NCBI GenBank assembly: GCA_965602805.1
Contig: CBFCZK010000005.1
Coordinates: 117,934 to 181,933 of the forward strand
From: Thiomicrorhabdus sp965602805
GTDB taxonomy: Bacteria > Pseudomonadota > Gammaproteobacteria > Thiomicrospirales > Thiomicrospiraceae
Length of the DNA: 64,000 bases
Direction: 5' to 3'
Made by a program: the position numbers and the translations under genes. The notes beneath the pieces are model-generated. The model did no database searches and was not told the DNA's origin. It saw only the letters and a list, made by a program, of their open reading frames with translations. Shown here piece after piece: positions 33,076 through 42,750 of this stretch (the stretch's first letter is position 1; the number at the start of each line of letters is the position of its first letter).

Positions 33076-34011
33076 TTATTTAGCCATTGCTGCACGCTTT
33101 TTAGCGATTAGGTTTTGAATGATTGGTGTCATGATGATATCCATCGCTTTCACCATTTGCGTACCAGAACAGATCATTGTTGTTTCGTTCTGTAACCAAG
33201 CGCCTTCGATCTGACCTACGATTAGGCTTAGGTCTTCGATGTCTTTGTGACGAACGTGAGTAATGATCAATGAATCTTCTGGAGATGGACCCATAGGTGC
33301 AACTTCAGTCTGTGTTGAGAACGGATCAGATGTATCAACTAGTGGAATACGCTGGAAGTTTACGTGGGTACGGTGAAACTGAGGTACGATGGTTTCCATG
33401 TAGTCATCCATACGCTCCATAATGGTGTCACGAACCTGTGCAACAGTATATGGACGTTCTGAAGTATCACGGTAGATTTTCTGCATCCACTCGATGTTTA
33501 CAACGGGTGCAACACCAATACCAAGGTCTACGTGTTGTGCTACATCGTGCATTCCTTCCGCTGGACCGTGGTCTTTACGCTTTACAGCACCGTGAAGACC
33601 TTCGTAGAACATGATGTCAGTACCTTCATCAATACTTTCCCAAGGTGTGAATTCACCCGGAATGAAGTTAGTGCCTAAACGTGCGTTATGCTCATCCGCT
33701 TCTTCGTCAGAGTGGATGTAATAACGTCTTTCACACATGCCAGTTTCTTTATAAGTCTTGAAAACTTCTTCAAGCTTATTGAATTCGTTAGCTGCTTCAG
33801 CGAAGTGTGTTAGTACTGGACCACCATTTTCTTTAGATTCAGCGACTTTTGCACGCATTTCAACACGTGAATACTTGTGGAAGCTATCGCCTTCAACGAT
33901 GGCTACTTTTAGGCTCTCACGTTGAAAAATAGTTTCTACTGCGCGTTTTACGAAAGAAGTACCAGCTCCTGAAGAACCAGTTACCGCTACGATAGGGTGT
34001 TGTACTGACAT
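33076..34011 (-). CDS. prk: Phosphoribulokinase, class I (Calvin cycle)
   Basis: Phosphorylates ribulose 5-phosphate to ribulose 1,5-bisphosphate, the substrate of RubisCO. 311 residues, with P-loop GSSGAGTS at 12-19, EGDSFHKYSR, FYEGLHGAV and VNIEWMQKI as in proteobacterial PRK. The frame extends to 34053, but ATG 34011 has CAGGAGAG about 6 bp before it and gives the known N-terminus (MSVQHPIVAVTGSSGAG); the upstream extension would translate the dispersed palindrome. Its presence implies CO2 fixation by the Calvin cycle. No other cbb gene is in the window. Confidence 0.95.
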   Translation of the reverse strand: MSVQHPIVAVTGSSGAGTSFVKRAVETIFQRESLKVAIVEGDSFHKYSRVEMRAKVAESKENGGPVLTHFAEAANEFNKLEEVFKTYKETGMCERRYYIHSDEEADEHNARLGTNFIPGEFTPWESIDEGTDIMFYEGLHGAVKRKDHGPAEGMHDVAQHVDLGIGVAPVVNIEWMQKIYRDTSERPYTVAQVRDTIMERMDDYMETIVPQFHRTHVNFQRIPLVDTSDPFSTQTEVAPMGPSPEDSLIITHVRHKDIEDLSLIVGQIEGAWLQNETTMICSGTQMVKAMDIIMTPIIQNLIAKKRAAMAK

Positions 34012-34029
34012 AAAGTCTCTCCTGATAAC

Positions 34030-34059
34030 TTTAAAGTGACCAGGCCTGGTCACTTTAAA
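34030..34059. repeat. 30-bp perfect palindrome upstream of prk (extended ACCAGGCCTGGT)
   Basis: Core at 34039-34050 with arms TTTAAAGTG and CACTTTAAA fully paired. It lies between the 3' end of gyrB and prk (both minus strand), 18 bp before the prk start codon. It could end gyrB transcription or act as an operator or 5' UTR hairpin of prk. Confidence 0.9.
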
Positions 34060-34142
34060 TAATTTAAATTTAAAAAGTTTAATTGGGCAGTATTAGAAAC
34101 TAAAACCGTCCAAAATTCAAAATTTGTTGTAAAAACCGTGAT

Positions 34143-36569
34143 TTATACGTCTAGGTTCTCAACTTGAAGTGCATTTGATTCAATGAAGTTACGGCGTGGT
34201 TCGACTTCGTCACCCATTAAGGTGGTGAAGACTTGATCCGCAGTAATTGCATCACGAATGGTCACTTGTAATAAGCGACGTGCTTCCGCATTCATGGTGG
34301 TTTCCCAGAGCTGCTCAGGGTTCATTTCACCTAGACCTTTATAACGCTGGATATTTTGACCACGTTTGGCTTCATTAAATAACCACTCAATGGCTTCTTT
34401 AAAGGTCGAAACGGACTGCTTCTTTTCGCCACGTTGAATCGCAGCAGAAGCCGTTAATAAGCCTTGTACTGATAAACCAAAAGAGGCGATTTGGGCAAAA
34501 TCTTTAGATTCAAAAAATTCCGCATCAAACACCTTAGAACTTAAGGTGCCATGTTCACGTTGCTGTAAACGCAGTTGGAATTTACCTTTGCTGTCCATTT
34601 CCGTCGCAGGTTCAGCGGTTAGTTGATATTCAACTTTATTCAATTCACCATGCGCATTCAGTTGCGGCATAAACTCTTTAATCCAAGCGTTTAAGCCATC
34701 AAAGTCATTCAGCAACTCAATCGTCATCGCAGGATGATCAATCATCATCTCTAAGAAAATTGGGTTATAACGACGGCTCAAACGACGTAATACATGCTGT
34801 GTTTTAAAGTGGTCTTTAGACAGGTTTTCAAGTGCTAAACCATTAATGCTTGGCGCACCATCTTCTGTCCATAAAGCGGCACCGTCAATGGCGCTTTGTA
34901 GTAAATAACTCTCTAATTCGGAATCATCTTTTAGATAGGTTTCTTGCTTACCTTTCTTCACTTTATAAAGCGGTGGTTGAGCAATATAGATATAGCCTTT
35001 TTCAACGAGTTCAGGGTATTGGCGATAGAAGAAGGTCAATAGTAACGTACGAATGTGCGAACCATCGACATCGGCATCGGTCATGATGATAATGCGGTGA
35101 TAACGCAGTTTTTCGATATTATATTCTTCTGCAATTCCGCAGCCTAAAGCGGTAATTAAAGTACCGACTTCCGCTGAGCCTAGCATCTTGTCAAAACGGG
35201 CTTTTTCAACGTTCAGAATTTTACCTTTAAGCGGTAAAATAGCTTGTGTGCGACGATCACGACCCTGCTTGGCCGAGCCCCCCGCAGAGTCACCCTCCAC
35301 CAGGTACAGCTCAGAAAGTGCCGGATCTTTTTCTTGGCAATCCGCCAATTTACCAGGCAAGCCTGCAATGTCCAAAGCGCCTTTACGACGAGTCATTTCA
35401 CGGGCTTTACGCGCCGCTTCACGCGCACGTGCCGCATCGACAATCTTAGCGAAAACCGCTTGTGCATCTTTCGGGTTTTCTAATAAGAACTCAGAAAGCT
35501 TCTCATTCATAGCGGTTTCAACCGCTGTTTTCACTTCAGATGAGACCAACTTATCTTTGGTCTGTGAAGAGAACTTAGGATCCGGTACTTTAACCGAGAT
35601 AACCGCAGCCAGGCCTTCACGGGCATCATCACCGGAAACGTTGATTTTGTATTTCTTGGCTAATCCAGAGCTTTCAGCATAAGCATTCATCGAGCGCGTT
35701 AAAGCGGCACGGAAACCAGACATGTGGGTTCCACCATCACGCTGTGGGATGTTGTTGGTGAAGCAGAATATAGATTCTTTATAAGCTTCAGACCACTGCA
35801 TTGCCACTTCAACCGTAATGTCGTCTTTTACAGTCGTGAAATAGAAGGCTTTTTCGTGAATAAGAGGCTTGTTGGTATTGATATAGTCAACAAACGCTTT
35901 AATTCCACCTTCAAACTGGAAGGTTTCACTGCGGCCATCGCGCTTATCGTTTAATTCGATATGCACACCAGAGTTTAAGAAAGATAACTCTCTTAGGCGC
36001 TTTAGAAGGTAATCAAAACTGAATTCAACTTGAGTAAACGTCTCGGTGCTTGGTAAGAAACGAATTTCTGTTCCTGTTTCATCGGTCTCAGAGACAGCGG
36101 CCATTGGCGCATCAGGCACACCATGTGTGTACGACTGCTTCCAGACATGACCTTCACGTTTGATGATTAAATCAAGCTTTGAAGACAGGGCGTTTACAAC
36201 TGAAACACCAACCCCGTGTAGACCACCAGAAACTTTATAAGAGTTATCATCAAACTTACCACCAGCATGCAGCACCGTCATAATGACTTCTGCCGCAGAA
36301 ACGCCTTCTTCTTCATGGATGCCGACTGGAATACCACGGCCGTTATCAGTAACAGAGACAGAACCGTCAGTATGGATAGTGACTACAACCTTGTCACAGT
36401 GACCGGCTAAGGCTTCATCGATACCGTTATCCACCACCTCGAAAACCATGTGGTGAAGACCTGATCCATCATCAGTATCCCCGATATACATTCCAGGGCG
36501 TTTGCGAACAGCATCCAGGCCTTTTAAAACCTTGATGGAGGAGGAGTCGTAGTTTGATTCTTCAGACAT
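34143..36569 (-). CDS. gyrB: DNA gyrase subunit B
   Basis: ATPase subunit of gyrase, which introduces negative supercoils. 808 residues: GHKL ATPase domain (DNGRGIPVG, GGLHGVGVSVVNALS), transducer domain, TOPRIM domain (EGDSAGGSAKQGRDR; DADVDGSHIRTLLLTF) and a C-terminal insertion typical of gammaproteobacterial GyrB (about 550-720). The start at 36569 is standard. It is part of the dnaA-dnaN-recF-gyrB origin cluster, though here recF and gyrB are separated by hsp20 and DUF4870. Confidence 0.97.
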   Translation of the reverse strand: MSEESNYDSSSIKVLKGLDAVRKRPGMYIGDTDDGSGLHHMVFEVVDNGIDEALAGHCDKVVVTIHTDGSVSVTDNGRGIPVGIHEEEGVSAAEVIMTVLHAGGKFDDNSYKVSGGLHGVGVSVVNALSSKLDLIIKREGHVWKQSYTHGVPDAPMAAVSETDETGTEIRFLPSTETFTQVEFSFDYLLKRLRELSFLNSGVHIELNDKRDGRSETFQFEGGIKAFVDYINTNKPLIHEKAFYFTTVKDDITVEVAMQWSEAYKESIFCFTNNIPQRDGGTHMSGFRAALTRSMNAYAESSGLAKKYKINVSGDDAREGLAAVISVKVPDPKFSSQTKDKLVSSEVKTAVETAMNEKLSEFLLENPKDAQAVFAKIVDAARAREAARKAREMTRRKGALDIAGLPGKLADCQEKDPALSELYLVEGDSAGGSAKQGRDRRTQAILPLKGKILNVEKARFDKMLGSAEVGTLITALGCGIAEEYNIEKLRYHRIIIMTDADVDGSHIRTLLLTFFYRQYPELVEKGYIYIAQPPLYKVKKGKQETYLKDDSELESYLLQSAIDGAALWTEDGAPSINGLALENLSKDHFKTQHVLRRLSRRYNPIFLEMMIDHPAMTIELLNDFDGLNAWIKEFMPQLNAHGELNKVEYQLTAEPATEMDSKGKFQLRLQQREHGTLSSKVFDAEFFESKDFAQIASFGLSVQGLLTASAAIQRGEKKQSVSTFKEAIEWLFNEAKRGQNIQRYKGLGEMNPEQLWETTMNAEARRLLQVTIRDAITADQVFTTLMGDEVEPRRNFIESNALQVENLDV

Positions 36570-36924
36570 AAATTCAGTTTCTTTTAATTACAAAATTAGT
36601 CCGAAGATTTTACCATATTTTACAGGCAAATGTGCGTCCTAAATATGAACAATATAGTCCTATTAAATCAACTAGTTACAGCCGAAAAAAACCGCCTTAT
36701 TTGTTTTTTGGCTAGGCCTCAAGCTTCTCAATTTTTAGCCGCGTTCATTTGGCGGTTATAGGGTGTTGTTTTTACTAAGAAAAATTGATTTAAAATAAGA
36801 TATTTTAGCGGCTTAGGATTATACTGATAACTGGTAACTGGTAACGTCAAAACGTTATGAGTCATTTTTTCAAAATTTAAGTTAGGGACAGATGTCCAAA
36901 TAACAGTATAAATGGAGAGTGAAA
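36570..36924. other. Divergent control region gyrB / hsp20
   Basis: About 355 AT-rich bases holding the promoters of gyrB and hsp20. A short tandem repeat, AACTGGT-AACTGGT (about 36832-36845), is visible. I looked for a heat-shock (sigma-32) promoter before hsp20 and found none that I would defend. Confidence 0.4.
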
Positions 36925-37368
36925 ATGGGTATGTTAATGAATACAGTCGATGCATTTAAAGAGTTAAGAGAGATGGAAGACCGCTTCCATAATTTGTTTC
37001 CAGATATATCGTCTTCTTTCGAGACCAATGTGGCAGGGTTTTCGCCATCGGTGAATACGCGTGAAGGCGAGTACGCCTATCATGTCGATGTGGATTTACC
37101 TGGCGTGCAAAAGAAAGATATTAACGTTGAAGTTAAAGATAATCGCCTCACTATCTCTGGAGAACGCAAATCCAAAAAAGAGGTCAAGGAGGAAGGTTAT
37201 TATCGATCAGAAAGCAGTTACGGTAAGTTTGAACGTAGCTTTACTTTACCTGAAGGGGTGGATGCTGAAAATGTTAAAGCCAGCTGTGAAGATGGGGTTT
37301 TAGAAGTGACCTTGCCGAAATTGGTCGTGGATAAAAAGAAGAAATCTAAGCAGATTAAAGTGACTTAA
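36925..37368 (+). CDS. Small heat-shock protein (Hsp20 / alpha-crystallin)
   Basis: ATP-independent holdase chaperone of 147 residues. The alpha-crystallin domain spans about 45-140 (VNTREGEYAYHVDVDLPGVQKKDINVEV, LTISGERK, GVLEVTLPK) and is followed by a basic tail (KKKKSKQIKV) with the IxV motif in KQIKV. The frame starts with GTG 36919, but ATG 36925 has GGAGAG at ideal spacing and is preferred. Followed by a strong bidirectional terminator. Confidence 0.93.
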   Translation: MGMLMNTVDAFKELREMEDRFHNLFPDISSSFETNVAGFSPSVNTREGEYAYHVDVDLPGVQKKDINVEVKDNRLTISGERKSKKEVKEEGYYRSESSYGKFERSFTLPEGVDAENVKASCEDGVLEVTLPKLVVDKKKKSKQIKVT

Positions 37369-37382
37369 ATAACGTTCATTTT

Positions 37383-37421
37383 CCCAATAAAAAAGGCCAC
37401 ATTGTGGCCTTTTTTATTGGG
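37383..37421. terminator. Bidirectional intrinsic terminator
   Basis: Perfect inverted repeat: CCCAATAAAAAAGGCCAC pairs with its complement around a 3-nt loop region, with A- and T-runs on the two sides. Between convergent hsp20 and the DUF4870 gene. Confidence 0.93.
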
Positions 37422-37437
37422 AAAATTTTATAAATAA

Positions 37438-37830
37438 TTAACCAAACATCCAGCTGGTTGGTTCTGGTATCGGTTGTTGCTTACCTAGGTATTTAAAGCC
37501 TTTGACACAACGAATAATCAACCAAACGATATAAAACAGAATGATGAGCCAACCAATGACAATCACGGTTAATAAAGCACCGACAATGCCGTAAAGTAAT
37601 CCAATCCAGAAGGTACGGATTTGGAACTGGTAATGCGACTGTAGAAAGTCATCCGTATCGCCTTTGTTGATATAAGCCATAATCAGGCCGATTAAAGCAC
37701 CGAATGGAATAATAAAGTTGAGTAAATACAGTGCATAGATGACGGTGGGAATGGTGGTAGAAATTTCAGCTACGCTTGGTTTTACAGGTTGCGCTTGTGG
37801 CGTTGGTGTTGATTTTAAATGATCTGACAT
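37438..37830 (-). CDS. DUF4870-family membrane protein
   Basis: 130 residues with three predicted TM helices (about 27-50, 73-95, 97-118) and a conserved loop HYQFQIRTFW typical of small DUF4870/Tic20-like membrane proteins. The N-terminus is Pro- and Gln-rich. Function unknown. It sits between gyrB/hsp20 and recF in the origin cluster. Confidence 0.8.
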   Translation of the reverse strand: MSDHLKSTPTPQAQPVKPSVAEISTTIPTVIYALYLLNFIIPFGALIGLIMAYINKGDTDDFLQSHYQFQIRTFWIGLLYGIVGALLTVIVIGWLIILFYIVWLIIRCVKGFKYLGKQQPIPEPTSWMFG

Positions 37831-37970
37831 AGAGCATCCCTTTCGTGTCTGTTCGAATAATGAGTGTTAATGAAAAATAGCCATATTCAAGAAATATACA
37901 GACGAGTATAGCCAATAGAGTGCATCACGCTAATTAAAATTATTGATGGTCAACAGAAATGAATAGATTG

Positions 37971-37982
37971 ACCAGGCCTGGT
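37971..37982. repeat. ACCAGGCCTGGT palindrome (intergenic)
   Basis: Exact copy 20 bp past the recF stop, between recF and DUF4870 (both minus strand). Flank pairing is limited to a G-T wobble. Confidence 0.9.
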
Positions 37983-38001
37983 TGGTTTTAAAAAGCTGAA
38001 T

Positions 38002-39099
38002 TTAAGGTTGTAAGCTGAGCTGGCCTGATTCAATCTGCCAGACTTTAGTGGACTCTGGGTTGAGTATCGGAATTAACGAAGCGGAAGTGCTGGTGATAAT
38101 GTGTTGGATATTGAGAATTTGCAACAGCTCGAGTAGTTTTAGGCGATGGGTTTCATCCAACTCGGCAGGCAGATCGTCAATCAACATAATGACTGGCTCT
38201 TGTAAGACTTTTTCGTGCAAGCTGGCTTGAGCGAGCAGTAATGCACAGACAAACAGTTTTTGTTGACCGCGCGATAAGGTATTCAAGGCTTCTTGGCCGC
38301 CAAACTTGAAACGAATATCAGCACGATGCGCGCCATATTGAGTGTGCCCTAAATGCGACTCTTTTTGATAGCTATCGGCATACAAAGCCAACAAGTCTTC
38401 GGTGGCTTTTGGCCAGCCCGCACGGTATTGGCAAACCACTTCTTCTTTGATCTCAGGCATTAAGGCTTGGCAAAACGTTATCAAGTAAGGTGTTAACCTT
38501 TCTAGATAGTCTTGACGAATGACATCAATCTTTAATGCATTCTCAACCAGAGTTTGATCCCACAGCTGTACTTGTGCCTTTGGCAGACGTTTTTTAAGCG
38601 CATGATTACGTTGTTTAAGACCGCGTTGATAATGTCGCCACAGAGGCATAAATTCTGGCGCCTGATGAAAGCAGCCCCAATCCATAAATTGACGACGGGC
38701 TTTTGGGCCCTCTTCCAGTAGTTTGTGGCTTTCAGGCGTGAGCAGTTGTACCGGCAGAAGTTGTGCCAATGCGGATTGTGATTTGAGGGTTTCACCGTCT
38801 AAACGCAATAGGGTTTGTTGTAAGCTTTTTTGCAGGCCTAAACGGTGTGTTTGGCTACTGGAGTGACTGGAGGCCACTTCGGCAAACAGAGTACAAGACT
38901 CAAAATCGTGCTGAATCAAATGCTGGGTTTTGGCCGTTCTAAAAGAGCGCCCCGTTGCTAAGACCCAAATGGCTTCAATCAATGAGGTTTTACCGGCAGC
39001 ATTGTCGCCGACAATCAAGTTTAGGCCTGCACTGAGCTCGCAGTGAGCACTGACACAATTACGAAAATTTTGAATGGAAACCTGGTTAATTTGGGTCAT
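38002..39099 (-). CDS. recF: DNA replication and repair protein RecF
   Basis: SMC-like ATPase that loads RecA at gaps with RecO and RecR. 365 residues: Walker A GDNAAGKTS (31-39), signature TLSRGQQKL and Walker B VIMLIDDLPAEL. It lies 9 bp from the upstream CDF gene, so it is expressed with that gene and not directly after dnaN as in most gammaproteobacteria. Confidence 0.95.
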   Translation of the reverse strand: MTQINQVSIQNFRNCVSAHCELSAGLNLIVGDNAAGKTSLIEAIWVLATGRSFRTAKTQHLIQHDFESCTLFAEVASSHSSSQTHRLGLQKSLQQTLLRLDGETLKSQSALAQLLPVQLLTPESHKLLEEGPKARRQFMDWGCFHQAPEFMPLWRHYQRGLKQRNHALKKRLPKAQVQLWDQTLVENALKIDVIRQDYLERLTPYLITFCQALMPEIKEEVVCQYRAGWPKATEDLLALYADSYQKESHLGHTQYGAHRADIRFKFGGQEALNTLSRGQQKLFVCALLLAQASLHEKVLQEPVIMLIDDLPAELDETHRLKLLELLQILNIQHIITSTSASLIPILNPESTKVWQIESGQLSLQP

Positions 39100-39108
39100 T
39101 GGGCAACT

Positions 39109-40002
39109 TTAGCTTCTGCCCCAATTGTGGTGGGCTTTATCATTTTTTAAACTAATAGGTTCTTGATGAATCATCACGTCAATTTGTTCAAAGCTGGCTT
39201 TAAGTGCCATGGTGACTTGCTCGGTGATGTAGTGGCTTTCTGCTAAGGTCAACTCATCATCTAACTCTAAATCAAACTGAATAAAACGGTTCGGCCCTGA
39301 TTGATAGGTGCGTAAATCATTAAAGCCTCTGACATCAGGCGTCTCTAGAATAATTTTCTGGATTTCTAAACGCATCTCGTCCGGTAATTCATGGTCCAAC
39401 AGTTGATTTGCAGCATCTTTGGCAATGTGTATCGCACTGCGTAAAATCCATAGGGCAATTCCGAATGCCAGCAAAGGATCGAGCCATTGAATATGACTTA
39501 ACCATAACCCTAAAATAACCAGGATATTCGCCAATACATCGGAGACATAATGCAAAGAGTCGGCTCGTATCGCGGTCGAATTGGTTTGCTTAATCACATA
39601 GTGTTGAAAGGCGATGAGCCCAAGTGTCATAAACAGTGAAAGGCTCATAATGATTAAGCCGGTTTCAATCTCTAAAATAGGCTGTGGATGATACATTCTA
39701 TCAATGGCGTAGAGTATCAAGTAGCCCGCTGAACCAATGATAAACACACTTTGCGCTAAGGCCGCCAAGGGCTCGGCTTTACCATGCCCAAAACGGTGTT
39801 CGGCATCGGCAGGCATTTGCGCTATTTGCACAGCAATCACAATCATTACCGAGGCGATAATATCAATAAACGAGTCGAGCAGGGAGGCGAGGATACTCAC
39901 CGAACCAGTCTGCCACCAGGCAATCAGTTTTAAGATAAACAGTGTGGTCGCGATACACACCGAGGCATAAGTGGCTAAACGGACAAGTTTGGCTTTATTC
40001 AT
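39109..40002 (-). CDS. Cation diffusion facilitator (FieF-like divalent metal exporter)
   Basis: 297-residue inner-membrane metal/proton antiporter. Six TM helices; the metal-site motifs are in TM2 (SLLDSFIDIIAS, giving the DxxxD pair) and TM5 (HYVSDVLAN, HxxxD), as in Zn/Fe exporters. The cytosolic C-terminal domain includes DLRTYQSGPNRFIQFDLELD. It is inserted between dnaN and recF; no functional link to replication is known, so the position is an oddity of this lineage. Confidence 0.9.
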   Translation of the reverse strand: MNKAKLVRLATYASVCIATTLFILKLIAWWQTGSVSILASLLDSFIDIIASVMIVIAVQIAQMPADAEHRFGHGKAEPLAALAQSVFIIGSAGYLILYAIDRMYHPQPILEIETGLIIMSLSLFMTLGLIAFQHYVIKQTNSTAIRADSLHYVSDVLANILVILGLWLSHIQWLDPLLAFGIALWILRSAIHIAKDAANQLLDHELPDEMRLEIQKIILETPDVRGFNDLRTYQSGPNRFIQFDLELDDELTLAESHYITEQVTMALKASFEQIDVMIHQEPISLKNDKAHHNWGRS

Positions 40003-40102
40003 AAGAAAACAGGCTAAGTAGAATCAAGGGAAAGGCCTAAAGTGGCAAGGCAAGAAAAGGGTTTTGTAAAGATCGCTATAAACTAGATTGAGTTAGATTG
40101 CT

Positions 40103-40187
40103 TCTATTGAGCTTAAGTTCAAGGCAAAAACAAGGGAGTGTACAAGTGTACTCGACCGTTTTTTAACGCAGAAACTAGCCACAATAG
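40103..40187. repeat. Possible dispersed intergenic repeat
   Basis: Bounded by CTATTG and CAATAG, with an internal imperfect hairpin GAGTGTAC-AAGTGTACTC (40136-40152) flanked by AAGGCAAAAAC and AACGCAGAA. This pattern resembles short repeats found in many gammaproteobacterial gaps. It occurs once here, so repeat status is unproven. Confidence 0.3.
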
Positions 40188-40204
40188 GAGTGATATAACC
40201 AATA

Positions 40205-41314
40205 CTAGAGGCGCATTGGCATGATTACATGCTGACAATGACAGACATCAGTTTTTGCTTCAATCAGACAACTGCTATTGGCGTCTTTTAAAATCAGGGT
40301 AACGCAATCTTCGTTCATCGAGTTCAGCACATCGATAATGTAATTGACATTAAAGCCGATTTCCATAGAAGCGCCTGAGTAATCAATCGCCATGTCTTCA
40401 TGCGACTCATCTTGCTCACTGTTAGAGGCGTTAACCGCTAATAGATTATTGCTTAACACTAGGCGAATGCCTTTGAATTTATCGTTTGATAAAATCGCAG
40501 CACGCTGTAATAAGCTACGCAGCATCTCTTTGTCGGTTTGGATGAACTGGTCGTTTGTGGTCGGAATAACGCGACGATAATCCGGGAAGCGGCCATCCAC
40601 TAACTTACAAGTAAAGACGGTCTCTTCTAACTGAACGGTTAGGTAGTTTTTCGCCAGAGAGAACTCAATTAAGGTGTCGGCATCGCCCATCAGTTTAGAC
40701 AGCTCAAGCACGCCTTTTCTTGGCAAGATGGCTTGGGTCGGCTCAAGGCCTTCAATCGCTAACTCGGTTGAGCAGGTTGATAGACGGTGACCGTCGGTGG
40801 CAACCACACGCAGGGTCTGGTTGCTGATATCAAATAACATACCGTTTAAATAAAATCGTACATCTTGGCTGGCCATGGCAAAACCAGAGTGTTGAATTAA
40901 CTGCTTCAACTGATGTTGTGATAATGAAAAAGAGATATCAGATTGCGTTAAATCGATGGTTGGGAAATCGTCAGCCGGTAAGGTTGATAATTTAAAACGA
41001 GAACGTCCAGCAGACAGCGTACAACGCGAACCATCAAAGTCGAGCACTATGGTGAGTCCGTCTGGCAATGAACGCACAATATTAATCAGCTTCATCGCCG
41101 GTAAGGTAATGGCGAATTGACCCAATTCTGAAGACTCAAGTTCCGTTTGAGCACGGGTCTCAATTTCTAAATCGGAAGCGGTCACGGTCAGCGTGTTTTC
41201 AGATACCTGAAATAAAACATTGCCTAAAATCGGCATAGTTTGACGTTTTTCAACGACACCACCGACAGTTTGTAGAACTTTTAAAAGGTTTTCACGAGTT
41301 AAAGTGATTTTCAT
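40205..41314 (-). CDS. dnaN: DNA polymerase III beta sliding clamp
   Basis: Ring-shaped processivity clamp. 369 residues with the three clamp domains; the N-terminus (MKITLTRENLLKVLQTVGGVVEKRQTMPILGN) and the end (CHCQHVIMPMRL) match the family, including the conserved C-terminal MPMRL that lines the partner-binding pocket. It lies 50 bp downstream of dnaA on the same strand, presumably one operon. Confidence 0.97.
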   Translation of the reverse strand: MKITLTRENLLKVLQTVGGVVEKRQTMPILGNVLFQVSENTLTVTASDLEIETRAQTELESSELGQFAITLPAMKLINIVRSLPDGLTIVLDFDGSRCTLSAGRSRFKLSTLPADDFPTIDLTQSDISFSLSQHQLKQLIQHSGFAMASQDVRFYLNGMLFDISNQTLRVVATDGHRLSTCSTELAIEGLEPTQAILPRKGVLELSKLMGDADTLIEFSLAKNYLTVQLEETVFTCKLVDGRFPDYRRVIPTTNDQFIQTDKEMLRSLLQRAAILSNDKFKGIRLVLSNNLLAVNASNSEQDESHEDMAIDYSGASMEIGFNVNYIIDVLNSMNEDCVTLILKDANSSCLIEAKTDVCHCQHVIMPMRL

Positions 41315-41364
41315 GCCAAGCGCCTTTTTAATCTCTAAATTGAATGAGTTTTGAGTAAAATAAT

Positions 41365-42750
41365 TTAGTTGGTAATGATGCGAATCAAGCTATTAAAGTC
41401 ATCATCAATATGATGATCCGTTTCTCGAAGCTCTTTAATCTTACGCACCGCATGCAATACCGTGGTGTGATCACGCCCACCAAACGCATCGCCGATTTCC
41501 GGCAAGCTGTGGTTAGTGAGTTCTTTAGCGATCCCCATTGCCATCTGTCTTGGGCGGGCAATGTTTCGAGTACGTCTTTTAGAAAGTAAATCTGCTACGC
41601 GTAACTTGTAATAGTCGGCGACGGTTTTCTGAATATTATCTAAAGTAACCATTTTTTGTTGCAAAGCCAACATGTCTTTTAAGGCTTCTTTAACGACTTC
41701 AACGGTCAGCAGTTTCTGAGTGAATTGCGCATAAGCGCCCACACGCTTCAGCGCGCCCTCTAAGTCACGGACATTGCCGCGTAAACGTTTGGCAATAAAG
41801 AATGCCACTTCATCCGGTAACGCCACGCCAAATTCAGAGGCTTTTTTAAGCAGAATTGCGACACGCATTTCAAATTCAGGCGGCTCGACAGCAATCGTCA
41901 GTCCCCAGCCAAAACGAGACTTTAAACGATCCTCTAAACCATCCACTTCTTTCGGAAAACGATCACTGGTCAGAATGACCTGCCTATTGCCTTCCAGCAA
42001 AGTATTAAAGGTATGGAAAAACTCTTCTTGCGACTGCTCTTTATTGGCAAAGAACTGGATATCATCGATTAACAGGGCATCTAAAGAGCGGTAAAAACGT
42101 TTGAATTCATCAATTTTGTTATGACGTAAGGCGTTGACCATATCGGCCACAAAACGCTCAGAGTGCAGATAGACGACACGCGCATCTGGCTTATCTTTCA
42201 TCAACTGATTACCGATGGCGTGCATTAAATGGGTTTTACCCAAACCTACACCACCATAGATAAAGAAAGGGTTATAACTGCCACCTGGGTTTTCAGCAAC
42301 CTGACGTGCAGCTGCAGCGGCAAGCTGGTTAGCTTTACCTTCTACAAACGTATCAAACGTAAAGCTGGTATTTAAGTTGTGCTTGATACCGGACTTTTTA
42401 GAGTTGTCTACAGTCGATTTTTTGCTGTCTGCAGATTGCTTTGCTTTGCTTTGGCTGGTTTGTAGAGGTTGTGGGATGGTTGGCTCTGGTTCTACCAACG
42501 CTTCTAAGGTGTAGTCACCAATCTCTAAACGTACTTCTGGCGTATTTGTTGGCGCAGCCATTGAGACTGCTAGACGAATATTGTCCATCAGCTTTTTATT
42601 AACCCAGTCCAGAATAAAAGTGGAAGGTGCTAATAAGCGAATAACGCTTTCTTCTTCAATGGCTTGAAGAGGACGGATCCAAGTATAGAATTGCTGATCA
42701 TTAAGATCGTTTTCTAGATGCTTGAGGCTTTGGGCCCAGAGTGATGACAA
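41365..42750 (-). CDS. dnaA: Chromosomal replication initiator DnaA
   Basis: AAA+ initiator that binds DnaA boxes and opens oriC. Domain I (LWAQSLKHLENDLNDQQFYTWIRPL), linker, AAA+ domain with Walker A GGVGLGKTH (about 166-174), Walker B LLIDDIQFF, and C-terminal domain IV with the box-recognition motif GGRDHTTVLHA. The frame extends 8 codons upstream, but there is no ATG; TTG 42750 preceded by AAGGATA at 8 bp gives the expected MSSLWAQ start, so initiation at TTG is likely. The gene is adjacent to a cluster of DnaA boxes, which probably also autoregulates it. Confidence 0.96.
   Translation of the reverse strand: MSSLWAQSLKHLENDLNDQQFYTWIRPLQAIEEESVIRLLAPSTFILDWVNKKLMDNIRLAVSMAAPTNTPEVRLEIGDYTLEALVEPEPTIPQPLQTSQSKAKQSADSKKSTVDNSKKSGIKHNLNTSFTFDTFVEGKANQLAAAAARQVAENPGGSYNPFFIYGGVGLGKTHLMHAIGNQLMKDKPDARVVYLHSERFVADMVNALRHNKIDEFKRFYRSLDALLIDDIQFFANKEQSQEEFFHTFNTLLEGNRQVILTSDRFPKEVDGLEDRLKSRFGWGLTIAVEPPEFEMRVAILLKKASEFGVALPDEVAFFIAKRLRGNVRDLEGALKRVGAYAQFTQKLLTVEVVKEALKDMLALQQKMVTLDNIQKTVADYYKLRVADLLSKRRTRNIARPRQMAMGIAKELTNHSLPEIGDAFGGRDHTTVLHAVRKIKELRETDHHIDDDFNSLIRIITN

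Noticed and set aside
34011..34053. Longer prk start at 34053
   Set aside because: The extension would translate the dispersed palindrome and lacks a ribosome site; ATG 34011 has one and matches the family.
36840..36924. A sigma-32 heat-shock promoter before hsp20
   Set aside because: No CTTGAA / CCCCAT-type pair at proper spacing could be found.
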